Positions 32,882 to 42,163 of a stretch of 64,000 bases of DNA are shown piece by piece. This DNA comes from Isochrysis galbana. Taxonomy: Eukaryota; Haptophyta; Isochrysidales; Isochrysidaceae. The notes under the pieces are model-generated. The model saw only the letters and a program-made list of their open reading frames with translations. It did no database searches and was not told where the DNA came from. Location of the stretch: assembly GCA_018136815.1 (NCBI GenBank), contig CM030938.1, positions 656,128-720,127 of the forward strand, written 5' to 3'. How positions within the stretch are numbered: position 1 is the first letter of the stretch; the number at the start of each line of letters is the position of its first letter. Position numbers and translations under genes: made by a program.

Positions 32882-33230
32882 TCAGCCCTGCTTAGGAGCG
32901 GACGTCTCCGACGTCCCATCGTCTGCCGCCACCAAGCGTGACACGCCATCCGCGTCTTTGTGATTAGCGCCCGGCTTGTGCTCGACGGTGAAGCGATACT
33001 CGGACAACTTGAGCGCCCATCGCATCAGGCGCGACGCCGGCCCACCCTGGACGGTGTCCTTCATGGTGTGTAACCAACGGAGAGCTTGGTGATCAATGAC
33101 GAGGCGGAAGTGCCGGCCCCAAAGGTACGGTCGCCAAGTGCGAATGCTTTCCAGGGCGGCGAGGCGCTCCACCTCGGTGGTGGTCCAATGACGCTCCGCG
33201 GCGGTGAGACGGCGACCGTAGGACCGCAGA
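32882..33230 (-). pseudogene. RNase H fragment of Ty3/gypsy reverse transcriptase
   Basis: HWTTTEVERLAALESIRTWR, then YLWGRHFRLVIDHQALRWL and EHKPGANHKDADGVSR, match the RNase H domain that follows gypsy reverse transcriptase. The polymerase domain upstream and the integrase downstream are missing. It is a retained fragment only. Confidence 0.88.
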
Positions 33231-33496
33231 GAGATCAGGAGGAGAGGAAAGGGAGGGCATCACCTCCCACTGCGAGGGTGGTGGTGGATGTCCGTCCGGA
33301 GAGGAGAAAGGGGGCAGAACAGGCATGATGCCCGACTCTGCAGAGGTGGGGGAGACCCCCATTGAGACGTCCAGCGCGGGACGCACCGGAAAGGATTCTA
33401 CACCTGACGAGTTGGGATGGCCCATAGGGCCTGAGGGCAATGAGGAAGGGGCGAAGCCGGCGGCAGGCGCGGAGAGGGAGACCACTTCGGAGGTGC

Positions 33497-34244
33497 TGAC
33501 GGGCTAAAGCCCGTCAGCAGAGGAAGGCGGGCAGGCGGGCTTGAGCGAGGGCGAGGACGGCGGCGAGAGCGACATCGAGCGAGTAGCGAGAGGCGAGGGT
33601 GAGTGTGAGGAGGGCTGTGATGGCAGGGGCTGGCGAGGAGAGGCGAGGCTGTAGGGTATGAGTGTTACGAGAGCGAGAACGACGAGAACGAGAGCGACGA
33701 ATGACGACTGACGACAGGACGACGGACAGAGACACCCAGGAAAACACCCCGACTCTCGCCCCACGACTTTCTCACATAACTCGACTGAAATCAAACCCAA
33801 ACACTCCGATCAGACAACAACGGACGACGATCAAAGGGCGATCTGTCGGCGATCCCGTCTGGAAGGGGAATCGCACCATAACGGAAACGAGGGGCAATCC
33901 TGTCGCACAGGATTCCAAAAGACTTACCGAATAAGACGAGAGAAGTGCGGTGTGCCTAAGGGGGAGATGCGATGAGATTGCAAATTAAACCTGATTGCAA
34001 TCACTGCAGTAGATAGAGAAACGTGGAGAAGATAGCGAATTAAACCTATTTGCGAGGCGCCTAGGAGGGAGAAGGGTGGGGAAACTTCCTTCTCTTTCGA
34101 GAGAAAGAGAGAGAACGCTCCACAACCCAAGACCCTATGCGTCCAAGCGAAGCTTTTTGACCGAGAACGAGAACGAGAGAATTATAACGATAAATGCCGA
34201 ACGACGAAGAGGAGCCTAACCAATGTCGATTCGCGAATGCGACA
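33497..34244 (-). repeat. LTR-like block of the gypsy remnant
   Basis: It shares its end AATGCGACA and the words GCAAATTAAACCT with the LTR at 11001-12338, but is otherwise a different family. Bases 33520-33890 recur inverted at 15656-16030. Confidence 0.65.
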
Positions 34245-35110
34245 GGATTTCGACGCTTTGGCCGAGGTGGAAGACTTGGGAGGGTTAGGCGCGGGCATGG
34301 CGGCAGCGACCGTGGCGGACTCAGGGCGCTGGCTGGCTCGGGCCTGTTCGTAGGGGCGCTCAGGTAACGCTGCATAGCCCTTTGACTATTGACAACCTAC
34401 TTTTATAAGTAGGGGCAATGGGGGCCTCGTGCCCCCTTCCCTCCATCACAGACACCCCATGGGTGGGTAGGTGGGCCTGTGGGCCTGCACAACCATTCTC
34501 AGCCCCTGCCTGTTGGCTGGGGCTGAGCATTCAGCATTCACCACAACTGTCCAGATCCTCGCCGGGCGCGCGCCGCGCGACGCACGCATTCGCCTGCGCT
34601 GGCCCCCTCACCTCATCGTACTGACCCCCCTCTCACCACTGAGCCACAGACCATATCTGAGCCGCCGGGAAGGCACCCTGGGCCGGCGAGGCGATAGGGC
34701 GGTCAAACAGCTATTTGCTAATTTCTATGGGTGAAAATTGACGCTTGACGCGTGCAGCGTGCGATGCCTGGGCGACCTGCGACGCGAGACCAGCGACGGG
34801 CGACCTGGGACACTCGCACACGCCGCGTGCTGCCGTTGGCAGCACACGACGGCTATCGTGCCGTAGGACGCACGCGCGCCCTATGCCGCGCCCCCCACCC
34901 TAGTGGGGTTGGCTAGGATATAACATTACTTATTATTATTTTTGTAAGCTTGCATACGTGTGTTGCACTTGATCGGCCGGCCGCACGGCAGCGGCCCATA
35001 AGTTGTCCACACGCGCTTCCCTAGATTAGTTTGCACACCCAGGGTTGCTTCCATCGTTAGGACATTGACGCTCAAGGCGCGCAGTGGCACCGATATCGCA
35101 CGCTTGCACC
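34245..35110. other. intergenic with one hAT-like terminus
   Basis: A family 1 end (TAGGGCGGTCAAACAG) starts at 34695, but the sequence inside it does not match other copies beyond about 20 bp. No gene is seen. Confidence 0.5.
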
Positions 35111-36508
35111 CTAGAGATCTTGTGTCGCGACGTGTGCCGCTCCTGTAGGAGTTTGCTCAAAGGGAGGGTACTCCTCACCCTCCGCGCGCCCCTCGTCCTC
35201 CTGCACGTCGTGTGACGGAGTTGCCTGCTCTGCGGAAGAATCTTTGTCATGCGTTCCCTTCAAAGGTACCCCCAGTGTCTCCGAGAGGAGCTGACGCTGT
35301 TCGAGCAACTCGGGATTTTGGTTCCTGATCTCCTCATCGAAAGCACCAAAGAGACGCTCGAATTCCACAAAGTGCTGGCGCGCCCGCTCAAGGTCATCGT
35401 TAAGTGCTAGGGTGATGGCATAGTTCAGCTCAAACAGGTGGTCTTCTTCCATGTCAATGGCCTTCTCATACGCAGCGCTTGAATTCTCAAAATCCTCCAG
35501 TCGGTTTAGCGTCACGGCGAGGTACATGTACGAGGAGGCGAAATCGGGCTTCAGGTTGATCGAGGTGGAGAAAAAGTGGAACGCGGAAGCGTATTGCCCC
35601 GTATTGAGGTGGACGAGGCCCAGGTTGTACGAGATGATCCACTCAAAGGGGTCCAGGTACAAGGCCCGCTTCAGGCACGCAATTGACGCAACATACCGCT
35701 GCTTGCCGAAGAAGCACATGCCAATGTTGTTCCATAGCTGTGCTGAGTTGGGCGTCTGAACTGCAGCGATCCGGTACTTGACGAGTGCCACGTCCATGTC
35801 AGAGTGATCTTGGATGATGGAGCCAGCAGCGAGGATGGTCTTCGGATTCCGCGGGTCGTGGGTCAGCGAGTTGCCCAGGTAGTCAAACGCCTTGTCATTT
35901 TCGCCCATGCGTAGATACAAGAGCCCTACTGTCGTTAGCAGCTCCGGATTCTCTGGCGAGAAGTCGAGGGCCTCGAGATGTACCTCTATGGCACTTCGGT
36001 AGTCTTCCAGCAGGGTGTATACCTTGCCCAGCTGAACATAAGTCGCATCGTGCCTCTGCATAGAGTTGGCCCGTTTCAACGCCTCGATGGCCTGCTCGTA
36101 CTGCTTGAGGTAGAGGAAGCAGAGGCCTTTGTTGTGCCATATCTCCCAGTCGCCAGGGGCTATCCGCTGGGCCTCGTCGTACACGTCGATCGCGGCCTTG
36201 TGCCTCCCCAGGAGGTACAGGGAACGGCCGACCTGCTTGAGGTTGCTGATGTTGCGCGGGTTGATGCACGTTGCGGCCTGGAAGAGCTGGAGGGACTCTT
36301 CAATCTCGCCTCGCCTCCTCTTGACCAGCGCCTTGATGTACAGCGCGTACTCGTTCATGCCTCGCGAGGCGTGGAGGGCCTCCTCGAGCGCCGCGAGGCA
36401 AGCATCAAAGTCACGCCGCACGTAGAGCGTGTGCAGTAGCCAGTTGCGCTTCTCGAGGAGGGGTGGGTTGTGGGGTTGCGAGCGCTGGGCGGGAGGAGGC
36501 GTCTCCAT
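35111..36508 (-). CDS. BBS4: Bardet-Biedl syndrome 4 protein (BBSome subunit)
   Basis: A single exon of 465 residues, close to the usual length of about 430-520. Almost all of it is TPR repeats, with blocks that match BBS4 closely: NLKQVGRSLYLLGRHKAAIDVY, SPENPELLTTVGLLYLRMG, KTILAAGSIIQDHSDMDVALVKY, LWNNIGMCFFGKQRYVASIACLKRA and YNLGLVHLNTGQYASAFHF. BBS4 is part of the BBSome, the coat that moves membrane proteins in and out of cilia together with intraflagellar transport. The presence of BBS4 implies a ciliated life stage. The last 60 residues are acidic and disordered. The CT tract (sense strand) starts about 40 bp before the ATG. Identification is firm. Confidence 0.96.
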   Translation of the reverse strand: METPPPAQRSQPHNPPLLEKRNWLLHTLYVRRDFDACLAALEEALHASRGMNEYALYIKALVKRRRGEIEESLQLFQAATCINPRNISNLKQVGRSLYLLGRHKAAIDVYDEAQRIAPGDWEIWHNKGLCFLYLKQYEQAIEALKRANSMQRHDATYVQLGKVYTLLEDYRSAIEVHLEALDFSPENPELLTTVGLLYLRMGENDKAFDYLGNSLTHDPRNPKTILAAGSIIQDHSDMDVALVKYRIAAVQTPNSAQLWNNIGMCFFGKQRYVASIACLKRALYLDPFEWIISYNLGLVHLNTGQYASAFHFFSTSINLKPDFASSYMYLAVTLNRLEDFENSSAAYEKAIDMEEDHLFELNYAITLALNDDLERARQHFVEFERLFGAFDEEIRNQNPELLEQRQLLSETLGVPLKGTHDKDSSAEQATPSHDVQEDEGRAEGEEYPPFEQTPTGAAHVATQDL

Positions 36509-36548
36509 GCGGTCCCTGCCTCCGTGTCAGCCGGCGGAGGCAGAGCGA

Positions 36549-36582
36549 GCGAGGGGGGGAGGGAGGGAGGGAGGGGGGGGGG

Positions 36583-36618
<36 letters not shown>

Positions 36619-36895
36619 AGAAGCAGAAGAAGCGAGGGGAGGAGAGCAGAGGAGCAGACGGTGTTCGTGGTGGCGGGGAGCTGCTGCCCGCTCCGCCCTC
36701 GACGACAGTGAGATGGCGGAAGGGGGGGGGGGCTCTTCCCTCTTAAACACGCTTTTAAGAGAAGTGAGGGGGAAGGGGCGGAGGTTGGGGGAGAGAGAGA
36801 GAGAGAGGGCGCGAGCGGGAGAGAACGACAGAAGGAGAAGCAATCTACTGTTAACATCTCTCTCTCTCTCTCTCTCTCTCTCCCTCTCTCTCTAG
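36549..36895. repeat. G/GA tracts upstream of BBS4
   Basis: The plus strand carries GGGAGGGAGGG and (GA)n at 36549-36640, and a separate pyrimidine (CT)n run at 36858-36893. These lie in the presumed promoter and 5' UTR of the minus-strand gene. Confidence 0.8.
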
Positions 36896-37466
36896 GGGTA
36901 CTCTCTACTGGTCCGGAAACATTCACGCCAAAAATAGACCACCTGACTTTGTCACACGTTACACGTTATTTCTATTTCAAGCTTTATTCAAGCCTCTTTC
37001 CTCTTTCCTCCACCCTCTCGTTCCCTCTCGTGCTCTCGTGTCGGGGTGACGGGGGGGGGGGGGGGGGGGGGGGCAACGGCAAGCGCGCTTTGCACCCTCT
37101 ACACCGCGGAGGGGGTCCGCAAGGGCAAGGGGCAAGGGGGCACCTCCTTCACTGGTCACTCGCACAACTGCGCGCACATGTTCACATGTAGATGTAAAAG
37201 CCGCGGCCGCGGCACGTGCACCTCGACCAGTTGGCAGTTGGGCCTCTGACCGGACTGGGATGGGCTCCGTTGTTGCAGGTGCAAGAATGCTGGCATCGCC
37301 TCAGTGAACCGCGTGACAAACGTCAGGTGGACCCAACCGGGTTGCCAGCCGACTTCGACGCTCGATGACGTGCAAAGCGCAAAGCACTTTGGCTTTGGCA
37401 AAGCGTGTGCAAACGTCAAACGTGGCGGTTGCCATGCACCATGCATGGTCGAGCAGTTCCAGTTCA

Positions 37467-37724
37467 TAGGGCGGTCAAACAGCAAACAGCGGCTTTTTAA
37501 CTATTGAGGCTTGGGTTGCATTTTTGACCGTGGCGCGAGGCGCGAGACTCAATAAGCATAAGCAGCCAATAAAATCCCTCCAAGGGGGGCCGCCCGCCGC
37601 CACGAAAATCTTCGCCTGGAAATTGTGCGATTCGCCCCCCCCCCCCTCCCCCCCCCTCCGTCATGCGCGCTCACGCTCTACCCGTTAAGGTATAGAGTTT
37701 GCGGTCGCGCCCGCGGGGCCCGCC
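37467..37724 (+). mobile_element. fragment of hAT-like family 1 with intact LTR target site
   Basis: It runs from TAGGGCGGTCAAACAG to GCGGTCGCGCCCGCGG and then loses similarity. CACGCTCTACCCGT at 37673-37686 is the unoccupied version of the site where the LTR element at 11001-14869 inserted. Flanking sequence 36900-37466 and 37725-38086 has no supported gene. Confidence 0.8.
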
Positions 37725-38086
37725 GCGATGGATTTCTTCATTAAACTTCTTGTCCATACCCACGGCCCGCGCTCGACATCTCCAGGCCCCTCCTCGTCCC
37801 TTCCCAACTCCCCATGTTCCATGTTCATACGATGGTACGATGGTGGGTAATGATCCACAGCTTCACCCACACCACCACCACTATCAACAATGAGTAGTAT
37901 TCCCAGTAGTGTTATGAATATTCGTAGTGGCTAGGAAACTGAAATCGTCATGCGTGCCGTAAGCTTAGGGTAAAAGGGCATCAAGCTACTAGCTAATCGT
38001 CACAACCTTGCATCCCGCTTCTCGTAAAAGACATGCTGGGGCGCCTCCTCCTCTTGGAGGCAATCGATGGGGCACGCCGCGCGCGT

Positions 38087-39670
38087 TCAAGCTCGCGTGG
38101 CAGGTCGGCTTCGAATATTGCTACTTCCAAACCCTCCACTCCGGACAGATCGCGCCGACAATGGCTCGTCTAAGCTCGACTTTGTTGTGAGCAAGTAGCT
38201 CATCCTCTGCTCGTATGGTACTGGTGCAGCCGCCAAGGCATATTGCGATAGACCTGCGCCTGCTGCAAGCGAGGCGCCATAGGGCGATCCGGTGGTGTCC
38301 ATGCCAATCTCATAGTCAATGCCTCCGATCCGCATGCTGCACGCAAGGTCGCGTGAAGGTTGCGTATCGCGCTCGTGCGAGGCGTAGCCACAACGGACTG
38401 GGCTTTTGGACCTTCGTGGGCCGGCGCCCGTCGTCTGTGCGCCTGTCTGGCTGCGCTTGCGTAGTCTCGGCTCACGAAAGATGCCGTCCTTTTGGAAGGA
38501 AGAGTACATGGGCGCACTCATTGCCAGCCCGTCGCCTAGGAGCAAAGACGGCTCGCTCGGCTTCTCGGAGTTCCGGAAAGTGTTCACAACGTCGGTGAAG
38601 CGCGCGGTGTGACGAGGCTTCAACTCATTTCCCACCTTGACCATCGCCGGCTTCACCTCGATCTCAGGTGCAGGTGCATTCGTCACCTTCTCCGCAAGTG
38701 AAATGGTTTGAGGTAAATACCCACGCATCTCCTTCTTTGGCCCCGAGGAGAGCTTCCGGCTAAGGTAGCGCTTTTCAGTTTCCGGGTCCAGCTTGAACGG
38801 TTCTGAAGCACGCGGCGGCTTGCCTATCTTGGAATGGACCTCTTGCTTGGCCCACCACTTCAGGCGCGACTTGTACTCCTCATGCGATGTTATGCCGCTG
38901 GCTCCCACGTCGCCAAACCTTTGTTCCGCTGCCCAAGGGCTGGAGGTGAGGTCCCAGAATGGCCTGTCCTGAGATGAATAGAGAGCGACTTCGGCTCGTT
39001 TGATCGCCGACGCAGCCGCCTGGATCTCCTCGACGCGCTGGCTGCGCCTTTCCGAGAGCATCTCGGCACGAGACCGCCCGGGAGGTGCGCGCTGCAAGTG
39101 GGCAACGCTCTCTTCCAATCGCCGTTGCACTCTCTCATTTACGCCGGGGCGGCCCTGAAGGGCGTGCTGGTTCGCGGATGCCTTCAGCAGGTCGATATTC
39201 TCCTCCCGTCTGGACTTGACTAACTCAGATCGTGTTCCATGCACAGGGTTGTCGACCCAGCGAGTACTGGGATCCTTCATGTTGTGCCTCGGCAGAGAGG
39301 TGATCATCTTGGGCATCCCTTGCTCGTCCGTTCGCAGAGGCAGGTGCGAGGTGAGCGTCGGAGGGTATGCCATCACGCCATCAGGACCAGCAGCCGCAGC
39401 GGAGGCCTCCGTCATCTCTGCCTTGCGCGCAGCGAGCAATGACGCGCGTGTCGTGCTGCTGCTCTGCTCGGTCTCTGACACGCTAGCGGACCGGAACGCA
39501 GCTGCGGCAGCTGCGCCCGTGAGCCTAGGGGCGAAGCGTGGGCGCGAGGCCTCGACGCTCTCATGCTGTGCGCGTAGCTGCGCGATGCTCTCCTCGCGCC
39601 GCCGCGCCAGCAGCTCGGAGCGCGACGAGGGCGGGGGGGGGGCAGAGGCACCCCCTTGCTTGTCCGCCAT
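38087..39670 (-). CDS. unknown Arg/Ser-rich protein with repeated SRSELL-type motif
   Basis: A single exon gives 527 residues from the ATG (MADKQGGAS). I do not recognise a domain. A motif of about 18 residues recurs: SRSELLARRREESIAQLR (16-33), TRSELVKSRREENIDLLK and SRAEMLSERRSQRVEEIQ, with a weaker TTRASLLAARKAEM. These would form short basic amphipathic helices. The middle has WDLTSSPWAAEQRFGDVG and YKSRLKWWAKQE, which look folded; the rest is low in hydrophobic residues. There is no signal peptide or membrane span. Spaced short repeats with conserved Trp are common in microtubule- or axoneme-associated proteins, and BBS4 lies next door, but that link is only suggestive. The coding region is convincing from its length and composition; the opposite-strand frames are much shorter. 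Confidence 0.75.
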   Translation of the reverse strand: MADKQGGASAPPPPSSRSELLARRREESIAQLRAQHESVEASRPRFAPRLTGAAAAAAFRSASVSETEQSSSTTRASLLAARKAEMTEASAAAAGPDGVMAYPPTLTSHLPLRTDEQGMPKMITSLPRHNMKDPSTRWVDNPVHGTRSELVKSRREENIDLLKASANQHALQGRPGVNERVQRRLEESVAHLQRAPPGRSRAEMLSERRSQRVEEIQAAASAIKRAEVALYSSQDRPFWDLTSSPWAAEQRFGDVGASGITSHEEYKSRLKWWAKQEVHSKIGKPPRASEPFKLDPETEKRYLSRKLSSGPKKEMRGYLPQTISLAEKVTNAPAPEIEVKPAMVKVGNELKPRHTARFTDVVNTFRNSEKPSEPSLLLGDGLAMSAPMYSSFQKDGIFREPRLRKRSQTGAQTTGAGPRRSKSPVRCGYASHERDTQPSRDLACSMRIGGIDYEIGMDTTGSPYGASLAAGAGLSQYALAAAPVPYEQRMSYLLTTKSSLDEPLSARSVRSGGFGSSNIRSRPATRA

Positions 39671-40383
39671 CGGGGCCGTCGGTTCAGCCCGAGAAGCGCG
39701 TAACGCTCGGGTTGAGAGTTGAGAGCACTGAGACCTAAAGAAGAGAAGAAGAGGAGGCCCCCCTACCTTTTTTTTTAAAGGGGGGCGCAGTACGGAAGGT
39801 CGAACGACGCGGGGGGAGAGTAGGTCAATAAAGCGGGGAGGCGGCGGCAGGCCCGTGCGCCTGTGCGGCCATTTCGTGAGCTTCCTAGAGGGGGTCCCGG
39901 ATCCGGAGGGAGTTGTTAGTGCTGGTGCCCGATGGGGAGGGCATGAGCATGAGGGATGAGGCGCCTACTCAGTGACCCCTATCTAGATCTAGTACTAGTA
40001 CTAGTACAACAATAGACAATACGCGGACAGGCGGACGATATTATGAGGAAAGTAATATACTCCTTATTCCTCGACGAGGACGAATGGACGTTGTCATCAC
40101 GTACAGTCACGAGCCAAATCAATGAATACGACCACATACCAACTAAAAGTAGACGAGGAGACGAGGAGACCCCCTTATAAAGATATAAAGATGACAGATG
40201 TACAGTACTCCCATCAGTATTTGTGCTCTATTTGTACATAGTACATCATAGATAGTAATGCTATTTTTGTTTTCTCGCGCCCTCGCGCTGAGACACAGTC
40301 TTACTCCTTTTCTCTTCAAACCCCCGCCGGCCTCGCCACCTCGCTCCCCCTTCCCTCTGCTCTCCTCTCCTCATCTCTCCTCG
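39671..40383. promoter_or_regulatory. divergent intergenic region of 713 bp
   Basis: It separates two genes transcribed away from each other and so should hold both promoters. CTTATAAAGATATAAAG at about 40174-40190 is TATA-like for the plus-strand gene, and pyrimidine-rich DNA fills the 70 bp before its ATG. No experimentally defined element can be named. Confidence 0.4.
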
Positions 40384-41655
40384 ATGAGCTCGCGCCAGCC
40401 GCCCGCCGCTCCCTCGAGCCTCTCCGACGACGAGCGCCGGCGTTTGCTCCGAGTGCACGGCCGCAGCCGAGCCGAGGGCTCCAAGGAGAGCTGGGCAACT
40501 GTCTACCGCAAGGTCGGTGAAGGCTTGCTCGGCCCCGTCCACCTGCGATCTCTCGGACTGCAGGGGCACCAGATCGACGCGGTGCTCTCGGCCGCGCTCG
40601 CCTTCTCCGGACGGACTGCTCAGACCAAGGGAGCAGATGAACCCGCCTCGCCGCTCTGTAAGCTACGCTACGGAGAGCGAACCGTCGGACGTACGAGGGT
40701 TTCGCTCCTGCCGCAGCCTTCCAGGAGAATCAGCAGCCGGCCGCCCAGCGCCAGAGAGCCCAGACGGACCGACCGACGCGCTAGCCACAACCCCGTGCCG
40801 CCAGCAGAAGTGTGTGAGATCCGCACGCCAACGGCGACGTGTGAGATCCGCACGTCGACGGAGAGTATGCAACCAAGTGCCGAACAGGCTGGGCAAGTCA
40901 GGCACTCAACAGACACTCTTGAACCGTTAAACGATGCAGTTTCAGCCATGAGCCAAATCCGAGCGCCGTCGTCGCCCTCTCCGTGTAGAGTAGCCGATGA
41001 CGTTGTTCCCTCGTCTCACATCCCGATTGCCATGGAGAGGTCTGGAGATGGTGGCGACCCGGGTGATCCCCTGTTTGCACCGAGTGGTCCTGCGCCAGTT
41101 GGAGCCCAGGTTTCATGCGCACCATCACTCATCCCGTCGCCTCCGCGGAAGGAGAGCGGCTGGTCCTACCCCTGCCCACCTAAGGGCCCCTCCCGAATCG
41201 TAACACCCTCCGCCTCCCTCATACCGACTCCCTCTCCCTCGCCGTCACGAGCCAAGAACGGCCCGTCAACGGTGAGCCTCCTCCGCTCACCGTCGCAGAT
41301 GATGCCGCAAGCTGAGGACGCTGGTGCTCACCAGCCGCCACAGGGGGTTGGTTCGCCGGACGACGCACCCATGGTCAGTACGCAGTACCCGGCGGGGCAG
41401 AGGCAAATACCATCCGAGCTGCTTGGTCAGCTCGAGGCCGAGCGCCAGCGACGAGTGAAGGCCGAGCAAGAGCTCGAGGTCTTCTCTGCATTGGCGTCGC
41501 GTGTTGGGCAGCTCGAGCACCAATTGCGTATGGCCCACTCTCCGGTGAGCCGCGCTATCCTCCTTGGTGTAGAGGACCAGCTGGCGCTTGTGCAGCTTGA
41601 GCTCGAGCAGGACGCGTATAACAACCCACCAGCGTATGTTCCATTCGACGGCTGA
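40384..41655 (+). CDS. unknown protein with C-terminal coiled coil
   Basis: The proposed start MSSRQPPAAP gives 423 residues; the frame is open 42 codons further up to another ATG, but that part is pyrimidine-derived low complexity. Residues about 12-80 (SLSDDERRRLLRVHGRSRAEGSKESWATVYRKVGEGLL, then LRSLGLQGHQIDAVLSAALAF) are compact and may form a small helical domain. The centre is disordered, with a short tandem EIRTPTATCEIRTSTE. Residues about 340-410 form a coiled coil (LLGQLEAERQRRVKAEQELE), and the protein ends YNNPPAYVPFDG. No family is recognised. Its neighbour on the right begins 508 bp downstream on the same strand. Confidence 0.65.
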   Translation: MSSRQPPAAPSSLSDDERRRLLRVHGRSRAEGSKESWATVYRKVGEGLLGPVHLRSLGLQGHQIDAVLSAALAFSGRTAQTKGADEPASPLCKLRYGERTVGRTRVSLLPQPSRRISSRPPSAREPRRTDRRASHNPVPPAEVCEIRTPTATCEIRTSTESMQPSAEQAGQVRHSTDTLEPLNDAVSAMSQIRAPSSPSPCRVADDVVPSSHIPIAMERSGDGGDPGDPLFAPSGPAPVGAQVSCAPSLIPSPPRKESGWSYPCPPKGPSRIVTPSASLIPTPSPSPSRAKNGPSTVSLLRSPSQMMPQAEDAGAHQPPQGVGSPDDAPMVSTQYPAGQRQIPSELLGQLEAERQRRVKAEQELEVFSALASRVGQLEHQLRMAHSPVSRAILLGVEDQLALVQLELEQDAYNNPPAYVPFDG

Positions 41656-42163
41656 GCCGGTTCACCACTGCGCGATAGCCTGCCATGAGTCCACGTGAAT
41701 GGTCGGGAAGTGTGAAGCGTGCGGAATCGAGAGCAAATATTGAGGTCATACACTCGCGCTGCGGCCTCCATATCCTCTAGCCCCTAGACTAGCCTAGACA
41801 CTGTTCCCTATTCTAACATTCTACAAGCACCAGAGTCCGTTGTAATTGCAACTAGTAGTTGGCGGCCTAGCGCCTAGCCAAGTGACAAGTGACTAGCGAC
41901 TAGGCCCGACTGCCCTCGTACTCCCAGCCCGGGTTGGACGGCATAGGCTTACCGCATAGCTTTAAGCTTACGCACATATATTATATAGCTTTTGCTTTGG
42001 GTTTTGCTTTATTGTTTGTGCATCAAGTGCCATTCGTCTCTGGTGCCTCTCCTTTCTTAAGGCTTAAGTCTTTTAAGGCACTACCAAAGAGTAAACATTA
42101 GGAGTACCGATATATACTCGCGACACCAGCTGGCGCCCTTCTATTTTTGGTGTGTTTGGCACG
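41656..42163. other. intergenic, no gene seen
   Basis: AT-richer sequence with ATATATTATATAGC near 41976 and short TAGCCTAG-type repeats. It presumably contains the terminator of one gene and the promoter of the next. Confidence 0.5.

Larger units (their letters stand above)
32503..34244 (-). mobile_element. degenerate Ty3/gypsy element
   Basis: On the minus strand, an LTR-like block at 34244-33497 begins TGTCGCATTCGCG and ends near a perfect hairpin (TGCTGACGGGCT, AA, AGCCCGTCAGCA; 33494-33519). Then come a Pro/Ser-rich open region (33485-33240), an RNase H domain fragment, and at 32503 a different LTR-like edge (TGTCGTAGCGACGC). The last 110 bp of that edge have a copy at 56335-56446. The two ends are not the same LTR and no target duplication was found, so this is a rearranged remnant. 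Confidence 0.7.
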
